Assembly (NCBI GenBank): GCA_003246295.1
Contig: QKAS01000034.1
Span: 1 to 64,000 of the forward strand
Direction of reading: 5' to 3'
DNA length: 64,000 bases
DNA from: Clostridia bacterium
Lineage (GTDB): Bacteria; Bacillota; Clostridia; Lachnospirales; Lachnospiraceae
Each line of letters opens with the position of its first letter. Position 1 is the first letter of the stretch. Shown piece by piece: positions 36,713-45,292 of this stretch. Under the pieces are notes generated by a model that saw only the letters and a list, made by a program, of their open reading frames with translations, was not told the DNA's origin and ran no database searches. Made by a program: the position numbers and the translations under genes.

Positions 36713-37468
36713 ATGAAAATAGCAGTCAGAATGGATGATATTACATGTGATATGGACTGGAAGAGCTTTTACGCTATGAAAGAAATCCTGGATGAGGCAG
36801 GCATTCACCCATTACTTGGCGTAGTTCCTGACAATCAGGATCCACTCCTTCAATGCAATGCGGCGCATGAAGATTTTTGGGTCTATATCGCAGAACTTCA
36901 GAATCAGGGCTGGTCAATCGCCATGCATGGGTACAAACATCTTTATGAGACAAAGCAGGGTGGAATGTTCCCGCTGAATCACTTTTCAGAGTTTGCGGGA
37001 TTAGCATATGAAGAACAATCTGAAAAAATCAGGCAGGGAAAAGAAATTCTTTTAAGCCATGGAATTCATACGGATATCTTTATGGCACCGGGACATTCTT
37101 ATGATAAAAATACAGTAAGCGCATTAAAAGAAAATGGTTTTCAGTATATTACAGATGGGTTTGGATACAGACCCTATCGCTATCTTGGTATGACTTTTTT
37201 ACCAATCGCATTTCATAGCATGCATTCTATTCAAAAAAAGAACAAATTGATGACAACACTTGTCTATCATACAAATCATACAAAACAAGAGCAGTTTGAG
37301 CAAATCAACCAATTATTCCGGAATCAGAAGCACCAATTGGTTTCTTATTCTGAGTTATTGAAACTGGAACCTGAAAATCGCAATTTTTTTGGGTTTCTAG
37401 TTGAATGGATCAAAGCAGAAGGCAAACATAACCTGATGCTATTAAAAAACTTATTCCGCAGGAGATAA
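36713..37468 (+). CDS. Polysaccharide deacetylase-like protein (DUF2334 type)
   Basis: The 251-residue protein has the divergent NodB-like pattern of DUF2334 enzymes: RMDD at 6-9, His72 and His76 in HGYKH, and APGHSYD near 125-131. These residues form a metal-binding deacetylase site. No signal peptide is seen, so it would act in the cytoplasm, perhaps on a nucleotide or lipid-linked sugar. AGGAGG lies upstream, about eleven bases from the ATG. It is close to a formyltransferase; deacetylation followed by formylation of an amino sugar is a possible pair of steps, but that is inference. Confidence 0.78.
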   Translation: MKIAVRMDDITCDMDWKSFYAMKEILDEAGIHPLLGVVPDNQDPLLQCNAAHEDFWVYIAELQNQGWSIAMHGYKHLYETKQGGMFPLNHFSEFAGLAYEEQSEKIRQGKEILLSHGIHTDIFMAPGHSYDKNTVSALKENGFQYITDGFGYRPYRYLGMTFLPIAFHSMHSIQKKNKLMTTLVYHTNHTKQEQFEQINQLFRNQKHQLVSYSELLKLEPENRNFFGFLVEWIKAEGKHNLMLLKNLFRRR

Positions 37469-37470
37469 TA

Positions 37471-39768
37471 ATGTCAGAACCAATCAGAGTGTTGCATGTA
37501 CTTGGTGGCGTCAGCCTTGGAGGTGCAGAAAGCCGAATTATGGATCTTTACAGGCAGACAGATCGAAGCAGACTCCAGTTTGATTTTTTAATCCATACAA
37601 CTGAACAGGGATACTTTGAAGAGGAAATTCTCAAAATGGGTGGAAAAATCTATCGTCTTCCCAGATTTAAAGGATGGAACATCCCACAGTATCTTATAGC
37701 CGTAAACAATTTTTTTGAAGCGCATCATGAATTTGCTGCGGTTCATGGACACATGACCAGTACTGCTTCCTTGTATCTTCCAATTGCAAAAAAACATGGA
37801 ATTCCGTTGACGATTGCACATGCAAGAAGTGCGGGGACGGATCCAGGACTCAAAGGAAGAGTCACAAAGATTCTAAGAAAACCGCTCTACAAAAAAGCGG
37901 ATGCTTTATTTTCCTGTTCTACAGAAGCAGCAGTTGCTGTTTATGGAAAAAGGGCGGTAGAAAATCATATGGTTCGCATTCTGCCTAATGCAATCGTCAC
38001 AAAAGACTTTGCGTTTCAACCGGGTATGCGGGAGAAAATGCGCCAACAACTTGGCATTTCAAATCAATTTGTGATAGGGCATGTTGGAAGATTCCATTAT
38101 GCCAAAAATCATGAGTTTCTTATTCGTGTTTTCAAAGAAATAGCCCAGAAGAGGCAAGATGCAATCCTGCTTTTGATGGGTGAAGGACCTTTGATGCAGG
38201 ACATCAAAGAGAACATCAAAGCATCAGGCCTCGCTGACCGTGTCATCTTTACAGGCAATCAGCGTAACGTTTCTGATTATTATATGGCGATGGATTATCT
38301 TGTGTTCCCCTCAAGATTTGAAGGTTTGCCGGGTACAATCGTGGAAGCGCAGGCAAGTGGACTGCGATGCCTGATGTCTGATTCTGTGACACCAGAAGTC
38401 ATGATCACGGACTGCGTAAAAAGTATGAGTTTACTTGAACCTGCCTCAAAATGGGCCGAAGTGGTTTTGAAAGATACAGATGGTGTCAGATATGACCGAT
38501 CTGGTGAAGTAGCGCAGGCTGGATTCGATGCGAAAGCACAGGCTGAGTGGTTATACGAATTCTATGAGAAACAAACGACAAATCGTGAGAAAGACATTTC
38601 AGACCTGAAGAAGATATTGCTGATGGTACCAATGCTCCATCAGGGGGGATTTGAAAAAGTATGTGTCAGGACAGCAAGACTTTTAAAAGATTCTGATGAT
38701 TCTATTGATGTCAAGATTTTGATTTTTAATGACGAGGATATTGCATATGATACAACTGGACTTGATGTCATCAATATTGACATTAAGAGTCATCCTGGAA
38801 AAATCGGCAAGATAATGAATGTAATCAAAAGAGTTCAAAAAGTCAGGTCATTTAAAAAGATGTATGGGAATCATATTACATATAGTTTTGGGATTACTGC
38901 AAATCTGGTGAATGTGCTGAGCAGAGAACAAGATAAAATCTGGGTTGGAATCAGAGGATTTACAGATCTGTATTCCAGGACGCTTTCTTTATTTTGTAAG
39001 AAAGCAGATTTGGTGGTTTGCTGTTCCAAAGCAATCGAATCTGCCATCAAATCGAAATATCCTAAAAGTAAGACAGCCACCATTTATAATCCTTATGATG
39101 TGAAGCACATGGAAACGCTTGCAGCAGAAGCATTGCCAGATGAGATTATGCAGGCAATCAGTGGAAAAAAAGTGATTGTATCTATGGGAAGAGAAGATGA
39201 AGTCAAGGGATTCTGGCATTTGATCAAAAGTTTCTATCATGTATTACAGACGGAACCAGATGCGATTCTGGCGATCATAGGAGAAGGAGATTATCTTCCT
39301 TATAAGCAACTGGCACGAGACCTTGGCATAGAGAATAAGATTTTGTTTACAGGCGTTTTAACCAATCCGTTCCCTTTATTATCAAGAGCGGCGGTCTATG
39401 TACTGACTTCACTTCACGAGGGGTTCCCAAATGCGATGGTGGAAGCAATGGCAATGTCTGTTCCGGTGGTTGCGACGAACTGTCTGAGCGGACCAGCAGA
39501 GATACTTGGTGAGAATCCACAGGACTATCAGGATCAGAGCCTAGTCTATGAGGCAGAATATGGTATCATGGTACCGACGCTGAAAGAAGAACCAGATTTT
39601 GAACCAGGTATTTACGCTGATGAGCAAGTAATAGCAGATTTTGTTTGCAAAATTATTCATGACGATGATTATGCAAACTATTATGCACAGCAAGGCAAAA
39701 ACAGGGCAATGTCTTTTACGGATAGTGCTTATCTAAAACAATTAATTCAAATGATTACATTTAAATAA
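37471..39768 (+). CDS. Double glycosyltransferase: two GT4 domains in one protein
   Basis: The 765-residue protein is two complete GT-B GT4 enzymes fused head to tail. The first covers about 5-365 (GGVSLGGAESRIM, GRFHYAKNHEFLI near 206-218, E-x7-E at 284-292). The second covers about 380-765 (MLHQGGFEKVCVRTARLL, GREDEVKGFWHLI near 573-585, E-x7-E at 650-658 in HEGFPNAMVEA). The link near 366-379 is charged. Such a protein could add two sugars in sequence. The start follows the upstream stop by two bases, with AGGAG overlapping the end of that gene. Confidence 0.87.
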   Translation: MSEPIRVLHVLGGVSLGGAESRIMDLYRQTDRSRLQFDFLIHTTEQGYFEEEILKMGGKIYRLPRFKGWNIPQYLIAVNNFFEAHHEFAAVHGHMTSTASLYLPIAKKHGIPLTIAHARSAGTDPGLKGRVTKILRKPLYKKADALFSCSTEAAVAVYGKRAVENHMVRILPNAIVTKDFAFQPGMREKMRQQLGISNQFVIGHVGRFHYAKNHEFLIRVFKEIAQKRQDAILLLMGEGPLMQDIKENIKASGLADRVIFTGNQRNVSDYYMAMDYLVFPSRFEGLPGTIVEAQASGLRCLMSDSVTPEVMITDCVKSMSLLEPASKWAEVVLKDTDGVRYDRSGEVAQAGFDAKAQAEWLYEFYEKQTTNREKDISDLKKILLMVPMLHQGGFEKVCVRTARLLKDSDDSIDVKILIFNDEDIAYDTTGLDVINIDIKSHPGKIGKIMNVIKRVQKVRSFKKMYGNHITYSFGITANLVNVLSREQDKIWVGIRGFTDLYSRTLSLFCKKADLVVCCSKAIESAIKSKYPKSKTATIYNPYDVKHMETLAAEALPDEIMQAISGKKVIVSMGREDEVKGFWHLIKSFYHVLQTEPDAILAIIGEGDYLPYKQLARDLGIENKILFTGVLTNPFPLLSRAAVYVLTSLHEGFPNAMVEAMAMSVPVVATNCLSGPAEILGENPQDYQDQSLVYEAEYGIMVPTLKEEPDFEPGIYADEQVIADFVCKIIHDDDYANYYAQQGKNRAMSFTDSAYLKQLIQMITFK

Positions 39769-39837
39769 TATGGGAAAATTGCAGTTTTTTAGTTGCCCCT
39801 TTTAACAAACTTGATGTAATAAAGTATCTTTCACAAG

Positions 39838-39866
39838 TTGAAACATTTTACAACATTATGTATAAT
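39838..39866 (+). promoter_or_regulatory. Sigma-A type promoter P1
   Basis: TTGAAA at 39838-39843 and a perfect TATAAT at 39861-39866 are separated by 17 bases. This is one of the best promoter matches in the window and would start a transcript for the genes from 39989 on. Confidence 0.65.
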
Positions 39867-39928
39867 ATTAAGTCCGTTGTTTTGGGTGTTTTATAGAATC
39901 ATACCTTATAGTGTTTCTTAATTATCGG

Positions 39929-39957
39929 TTGTTTGGAGTGATATGCTATGGTATGAT
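39929..39957 (+). promoter_or_regulatory. Sigma-A type promoter P2
   Basis: TTGTTT at 39929-39934 and TATGAT at 39952-39957 are separated by 17 bases. It lies about 30 bases before the start codon of the next gene, so the leader would be short. Confidence 0.45.
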
Positions 39958-39988
39958 AGTTTTCATGTAATTCGTTAGTGGAGGAACC

Positions 39989-41089
39989 ATGCTTAAAATT
40001 GTATTTCACTTAAACTGCCTGGAACAAGGTGGGGCAGAACGCGTTGTTACTAATTTATCAGCGCAATTTGCAGAGGAAGGATATGAAGTGATTGTCGCGA
40101 CAGAGTGGCAGGCTGAGAATGAGTTTACACTTCATGAAAAGGTCAGAAGGATTCACGTTGGCTTATCAGAAGCAGATGAATCAAAATCAAGAATCGCAAA
40201 ATATTTTATTAGGATTTTCCGTTTAAGAGCAATGCTAAAGCAGGAAAAGCCTGATTTGTTGATTGCATTTGCGCACAAAGCAAATTATAGATCATTGATG
40301 GCAACGATAGGAACAAAATTCCCAGTCCTTATTTCTGTCAGAACAGATCCGGTTGGTCATTATGATGCACTGTCAGATAAAATTTTGATTCCCTGGCTCT
40401 TTCCGAGGGCTGCAGGGTGTGTATTCCAGACAGAGGGACAAAAAGAATTTTTTCCAGACTATCTGCAGAGAAAAAGCAGGATTATTCTCAATCCGGTTAA
40501 TCCAAAGTATATTGGAAGAGAACCTGTTGCTCAGAGAAACAAGACAATTTCACATGTAAGCAGACTGGTAGACTTTAAGAACCAGCCTATGTTGTTGCGT
40601 GCATTTGCAAAAGTACATGAACGATACCCAGACTATGACCTGAAACTGTTTGGTGGAGATTCCTTTGATGGAACCAAAGAGATTTTGGAACAGATTATTG
40701 AGGAACTCCAACTAGGGGACTGTGTTCGACTGATGGGAGCATGTGATCATCTTCCAGAGCAGATAGAGCATACTGCATTCTTTGCATTTACATCAGATTG
40801 GGAAGGACTCCCTAATGCACTCATGGAAGCAATGGCACTCGGACTTCCTGTGATTGCTACTGACTGTCCCTGTGGAGGCCCCAGAACACTGATCAGGCAT
40901 GGAGAGAATGGACATTTGATTCCAATCAAAGAGGAAGCTGCTCTCGTTGAAGCAATGTGTTATCTGATTGAACATCCGGAATATGCGGACAGAATGGGAA
41001 ATGCGGCTAGAGGAATTGGTGACATTACCAATGCATATGCCATATATTTACAGTGGAAAGACTATATTCATAAGATTTGTAAAAAGTAG
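39989..41089 (+). CDS. Glycosyltransferase family 4 (GT-B)
   Basis: The 366-residue protein begins KIVFHLNCLEQGGAERVVTNL, the typical GT4 glycine-loop start, and has SRLVDFKNQPMLLRAF in the donor domain and EGLPNALMEAMALG, the E-x7-E motif, followed by CPCGGPRTLI. The paralogue at 43802 shares the same PCGGPR segment, so the two probably use related donors. It is the first gene after the tandem promoters. Donor and acceptor are unknown. Confidence 0.88.
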   Translation: MLKIVFHLNCLEQGGAERVVTNLSAQFAEEGYEVIVATEWQAENEFTLHEKVRRIHVGLSEADESKSRIAKYFIRIFRLRAMLKQEKPDLLIAFAHKANYRSLMATIGTKFPVLISVRTDPVGHYDALSDKILIPWLFPRAAGCVFQTEGQKEFFPDYLQRKSRIILNPVNPKYIGREPVAQRNKTISHVSRLVDFKNQPMLLRAFAKVHERYPDYDLKLFGGDSFDGTKEILEQIIEELQLGDCVRLMGACDHLPEQIEHTAFFAFTSDWEGLPNALMEAMALGLPVIATDCPCGGPRTLIRHGENGHLIPIKEEAALVEAMCYLIEHPEYADRMGNAARGIGDITNAYAIYLQWKDYIHKICKK

Positions 41090-41114
41090 ATCAAAAAGAA
41101 TTGAGGAAAGCAAT

Positions 41115-41855
41115 ATGTTTTCATATGAAGAATACCGTAAGATAATTAGAATCATGCAGAAAAGCGGTAAGTATACAACATTTCATGAAGCAAAAGAGAA
41201 GGATGAGTTTATCTTAATGCGACATGATGTCGAATTCAGCGTAGATAGAGCATATGAACTGTCACAGGTCGAAAAGAGCATGAATTTTACATCAGCATAT
41301 TTTTTTCAATGGACCAATAATTCTTATAACATTCTATCAAAAAAAAATACTGAAATGATTCGTGAGATGCATGAAGAAGGTCACACAATCGGACTTCATT
41401 TTGCGGTAAATGGTCTGACGGATATTGAGGAAATTAAAGAAAAAATCATGTTGGAAATGAAAGTACTTAGCAGCATGATGGGCTTTGATATTGAAACTTT
41501 TTCGGTACATCGTCCGTCTAAAGATATCCTTCGGGCAAATATTAAACTAGAGGGTATTATTAATGCATATGAAGATCATTTTTTTACATTTGCTGAGTCA
41601 ATTGATGACAATACTTCACTTGAAGTAAAGTATCTCTCAGATGCAATGCATAAATGGAATTATGGAGTTCCAGATGATGCAACGCTAATGGGTAATAAAA
41701 AGGTGCAGGTTCTGACACATCCTTATTCATGGACGGAACAAGGATATGATAATCTGAATAATTTTAAGACATTGATCGAAGAACGTAATCAGGAATTGAT
41801 TGAGACAATCAATGGAGAATGTAAGCATTTTGCAGACATCAGACCGATGTTATAA
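41115..41855 (+). CDS. Polysaccharide deacetylase-like protein
   Basis: The 246-residue protein has a NodB-like arrangement: RHDVEFS at 36-42 supplies the acidic residues, and HTIGLHF at 90-96 the histidines. A late LTHPYSW segment fits the same fold. There is no signal peptide. I chose the ATG at 41115, after AGGAAAG near 41104, rather than a frame reaching back into the upstream gene. It may remove an acetyl group from a sugar before it is re-acylated or amidated; the substrate is unknown. Confidence 0.72.
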   Translation: MFSYEEYRKIIRIMQKSGKYTTFHEAKEKDEFILMRHDVEFSVDRAYELSQVEKSMNFTSAYFFQWTNNSYNILSKKNTEMIREMHEEGHTIGLHFAVNGLTDIEEIKEKIMLEMKVLSSMMGFDIETFSVHRPSKDILRANIKLEGIINAYEDHFFTFAESIDDNTSLEVKYLSDAMHKWNYGVPDDATLMGNKKVQVLTHPYSWTEQGYDNLNNFKTLIEERNQELIETINGECKHFADIRPML

Positions 41856-41902
41856 CAATAAGGTGACGACAGAAAGACAACAGATATAAATGAGGTGATC
41901 GT

Positions 41903-43783
41903 ATGTGTGGAATATGTGGGTTTCTATCAAAAAAACAAATCACGCTGGAACAACTGAAAGAAATGAATCAAACCATGTATCACCGTGGTCCTGATGATCA
42001 TGGAGAAGAAATCTATGTGATTGGACAGGAATATCAGCTAGGGTTTGCGCAAAGAAGGCTCTCTATTCTTGATTTGTCAGAATTGGGGCATCAGCCGATG
42101 CATTCACCTAATGGCAGAATCAGTGTTGTGTATAATGGGGAACTATATAATTTTCATGAACTGAAAGAAGAACTGTCAGACTACCCATTTAGATCTGAAT
42201 GTGACACAGAAGTAATTATAGCAGGCTATCTGAAGTGGGGAATTGATTGCATCAAACGATTTAAAGGAATGTTTGCAATCGCTTTATTTGATCGAGACAC
42301 ACAAGAACTCTATCTTGTCAGAGACAGAATCGGAAAAAAACCTTTGTATTACTGGCATGAAGATGGGAATCTTGTCTTTGCTTCCGAGTTAAAACCAATT
42401 ATGTCCTGCCCTGATTTTCATCACAAGATCAGAAGAGATGTACTGAGACAATACATGTTCCAACAGTATATCAATGCGCCTGACAGCATTTTTGAACATG
42501 TAAATAAATTGGAACCGGGTGCGATTCTCAAATTCCACCAGGGAACAGCAACCATTTCAAAATACTGGGATATTGCAACTGTTTATCAACAACAGGCATC
42601 AAAACCTATTGCAACCTATGAAGAAGCAAAAGAAACACTAAAAGATCTCTTAATAAAATCTGTCAAAGGAAGAATGATCGCAGATGTTCCACTTGGTACT
42701 TTTTTGAGTGGGGGATATGATTCTTCTCTTGTATCTGCAATCGCAGCACAGCTATCGGATCAACCAATTAAGACTTTTTCCATTGGATTTCATGAAGAAA
42801 AATTCAATGAAGCACATTATGCTAGAGAGGTATCGAAACATCTGGGAACTAATCATACAGAGGTTTATATTGATGAAAACGAGATGTTCGGACAGGTCGA
42901 GAGCATTGCATCTTACTTTGATGAGCCGTTTGCAGACAGCTCTCAGATCCCGACCATGTTGGTCTCAAAACTAGCAAGAGAGCAGGTAACTGTCGCACTC
43001 TCAGGTGATGGCGGCGATGAATTTTTCTGTGGATATAATATTTACGACTCTGTTGGTCTGGCACAAAAACTGGATCTTGCAGGTGGCGTTGTGAATGGAA
43101 TCTGTCAGTTCCCTTTATTTGCAAAATCGAATTTGATAGATAAGTTGCCTTTCAGAGTACGAGTGGTGGCAGGAAATCGAAATCCAAGGACGAAAACACA
43201 GATTGGCGGAGAAAATTATATTCAGGTCATTGAACATATGTTGCCAGGGATCGCATTACCCTGCAAATTTGAAATAGAGGATCGTTATCAGGTCAAGAAC
43301 TGGCAGACCAAAAGAATGCTGCTAGATATGGATACCTATCTTCCGGGAGATATTTTATGCAAGGTAGACAGAGCATCCATGAAGTATTCTTTGGAATCAA
43401 GATGCCCTATTCTCGATACGGATGTCATGGAATATTCCTTTAGAATTCCGCATGAATTCAAATATAAGGATGGCGATAAAAAGCATATCTTAAAAGATAT
43501 TGCGTATGATTATATTCCAAAAGAATTATTAGATCGACCTAAAGTCGGATTTGGAGTGCCTCTTGACAAATGGATGAGGGGACCGCTAAAGGAGCAACTT
43601 CTCGCAATGTCCGAAGAAGGATTCTTGAAGCAGCAGGGAATTTTTGACAGTGCTTATATGAGCAAATTTATTAGAAGATATCTGGAGGTCGGAGATAGAG
43701 GCCCGGCGACTGGAGAAAACTTCTCGAAAACAGCATGGTCATTCTTTGCATTTCAGCAATGGTATCAGACTTACTGTAAGTAG
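41903..43783 (+). CDS. asnB: Asparagine synthase-like glutamine amidotransferase (1)
   Basis: The 626-residue protein has an N-terminal class II glutaminase domain with the nucleophile Cys2 (MCGICGF) and a C-terminal synthetase domain with the PP-loop SGGYDSS at 269-275. In glycan loci such enzymes often amidate a uronic acid rather than aspartate, as WbpS does in Pseudomonas aeruginosa O-antigen. Here UDP-GalNAcA is made by tviB and tviC, so a GalNAcA amide is a reasonable product. A second copy at 49898 suggests two amidation targets or a paralogue with another amine acceptor. Confidence 0.88.
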   Translation: MCGICGFLSKKQITLEQLKEMNQTMYHRGPDDHGEEIYVIGQEYQLGFAQRRLSILDLSELGHQPMHSPNGRISVVYNGELYNFHELKEELSDYPFRSECDTEVIIAGYLKWGIDCIKRFKGMFAIALFDRDTQELYLVRDRIGKKPLYYWHEDGNLVFASELKPIMSCPDFHHKIRRDVLRQYMFQQYINAPDSIFEHVNKLEPGAILKFHQGTATISKYWDIATVYQQQASKPIATYEEAKETLKDLLIKSVKGRMIADVPLGTFLSGGYDSSLVSAIAAQLSDQPIKTFSIGFHEEKFNEAHYAREVSKHLGTNHTEVYIDENEMFGQVESIASYFDEPFADSSQIPTMLVSKLAREQVTVALSGDGGDEFFCGYNIYDSVGLAQKLDLAGGVVNGICQFPLFAKSNLIDKLPFRVRVVAGNRNPRTKTQIGGENYIQVIEHMLPGIALPCKFEIEDRYQVKNWQTKRMLLDMDTYLPGDILCKVDRASMKYSLESRCPILDTDVMEYSFRIPHEFKYKDGDKKHILKDIAYDYIPKELLDRPKVGFGVPLDKWMRGPLKEQLLAMSEEGFLKQQGIFDSAYMSKFIRRYLEVGDRGPATGENFSKTAWSFFAFQQWYQTYCK

Positions 43784-43801
43784 AAGCAGGGGTAAATAAA
43801 A

Positions 43802-44896
43802 ATGAAACAGATCGCTTTTTATATTGGATCATTGAGCAAAGGTGGGTCAGAAAGAACATTTGTTAATCTGGCAGAGTACTTTTTTGATCAAGGCTATAAG
43901 GTCACAATCGTAACACAGTATAAAAAAGAGAATGAGTATACCTACAGGGAAGGGATAGAACGTATCCTTTCTGACCTTACCGAGGAAGAGACTACCAAGA
44001 GCCGGATTCTGAATTTTATAGGTCGATATCAAAAATTAAGAAAGATATGGAAACGTGTCAAACCGGATGTCATTCTTTCCTGTATTGGAAAAAACAATCT
44101 CATGTCTGTTGCCTCAGCACTAGGATTAAAGAGCAGAACTGTCGTATCTGTAGTTGGTGAACCCTCAGAAGAATATCCCACAAAAGGCATGCGTCTACTT
44201 GCTAATATACTATTTTTCTTTGCCAAAGGCGTCGTAGTGAAAACAACAGATGCTATGCTTTTCTTCCCTGGTTTTATCAGGAGAAAATCAATTGTCATGA
44301 AGAATTCACTGAATCCGAGCTTTATCAGAGAAACTTATCATGGAAAAAGAGACGCCACCATTATTTCTGTTGGACGGCTTGATTCCAATAAAAACCAAAC
44401 GATTTTAATCCATGCTTTTGCCAAACTAAGCCACGATTATCCGGAGTATCGCCTGATTCTATATGGAGAAGGGGAAGATCGTAAGAAGCTGGAGGAAATG
44501 GTAAAAACGTTAGGGATGGCCAATAAGATTACACTTCCAGGAACGATTGAAAATGTTGCTGAAACCATTTATAAAGCAGGAATTTTTGTTTTGACGTCAA
44601 ATACAGAAGGAATGCCAAATGCATTGATTGAGGCAATGGCACTGGGGATACCAAGCATTTCAACAAACTGTCCATGTGGTGGCCCAAGAGATCTGATTCA
44701 GAACTATGAAAATGGAATCTTAATACCAGTGAATGATGCAAAACAGCTGGAAAAGGAACTCAGAGTCTTGATAGAAAATCCTGAACTGGCAGAAAAAATT
44801 GGCAGAAATGCGACCAAAGTACAAAGAGATCTGAGCCCCAATGTAATCAATAAAAGCTGGGAGACCTATTTTAAGGGTCTTATGAATAGAGGATGA
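43802..44896 (+). CDS. Glycosyltransferase family 4 (GT-B)
   Basis: The 364-residue protein has the GT4 start (GSLSKGGSERTFVNLA), a donor-domain SVGRLDSNKNQTILI segment and the E-x7-E motif in TEGMPNALIEAMALG followed by CPCGGPRDLI. It is similar in length and motifs to the protein at 39989. Its stop overlaps the region of the next start. It may transfer the amidated or acylated uronic acid, given its place between amidotransferase and acyl genes, but this is only positional. Confidence 0.87.
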   Translation: MKQIAFYIGSLSKGGSERTFVNLAEYFFDQGYKVTIVTQYKKENEYTYREGIERILSDLTEEETTKSRILNFIGRYQKLRKIWKRVKPDVILSCIGKNNLMSVASALGLKSRTVVSVVGEPSEEYPTKGMRLLANILFFFAKGVVVKTTDAMLFFPGFIRRKSIVMKNSLNPSFIRETYHGKRDATIISVGRLDSNKNQTILIHAFAKLSHDYPEYRLILYGEGEDRKKLEEMVKTLGMANKITLPGTIENVAETIYKAGIFVLTSNTEGMPNALIEAMALGIPSISTNCPCGGPRDLIQNYENGILIPVNDAKQLEKELRVLIENPELAEKIGRNATKVQRDLSPNVINKSWETYFKGLMNRG

Positions 44897-44901
44897 TGCC
44901 A

Positions 44902-45279
44902 ATGAAATTTCATCATATAGGAGTAGCGACTGAGAATATCAACACCATGATTGATTATCTGAATACGATTATGGATGTTATAGAAGTAGGGCCAATCGTG
45001 TCTGATCCCTTGCAGAATGCGGATTTGTGTATGGTTCGTCTGGCGGATGGAACACAGATTGAGCTGATAGCGGGTCCTGTTGTAGAAAAATTAGTAAAGA
45101 AGAGAAACTTCCTTTACCATATCTGTTATGAAACAGATGATATTGAAAAACAAATCGCGACGCTTCTTACACACAACGCGATACTGGTTTCAGAAGCAAA
45201 AGAGGCTGTGTTATTTGGCTATAAAAAGGTAGCGTTTCTGATGACAGAAATGGGCCTGATTGAACTCGTTGAATCATGA
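44902..45279 (+). CDS. VOC-superfamily (glyoxalase/methylmalonyl-CoA epimerase-like) small protein
   Basis: The 125-residue protein matches the methylmalonyl-CoA epimerase pattern: FHHIGVAT at the start, and four likely metal ligands His5, Glu54 (QIEL), His73 (LYHICYE) and Glu121 (LIELVE). The start at 44902 follows AGAGG at 44888-44892 by nine bases; ATG codons at 44893 and 44896 overlap that site. It opens the FkbH-ACP-MBOAT-SGNH gene run, so it may alter the acyl unit, perhaps at its stereocentre. This is inference; a binding or structural role is also possible. Confidence 0.75.
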   Translation: MKFHHIGVATENINTMIDYLNTIMDVIEVGPIVSDPLQNADLCMVRLADGTQIELIAGPVVEKLVKKRNFLYHICYETDDIEKQIATLLTHNAILVSEAKEAVLFGYKKVAFLMTEMGLIELVES

Positions 45280-45292
45280 ACCGGAGGAAACA

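Larger units (their letters stand above)
39769..39988 (+). promoter_or_regulatory. Intergenic region with two tandem promoters
   Basis: This 220-base gap breaks an otherwise tight run of genes. It carries two sigma-A-like promoters, at 39838-39866 and 39929-39957, listed separately. No strong terminator is seen after the double glycosyltransferase gene; only a weak 5-bp A/T-rich hairpin near 39774-39790 is present. GGAGGAA before 39989 is the ribosome binding site of the next gene. Confidence 0.5.
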
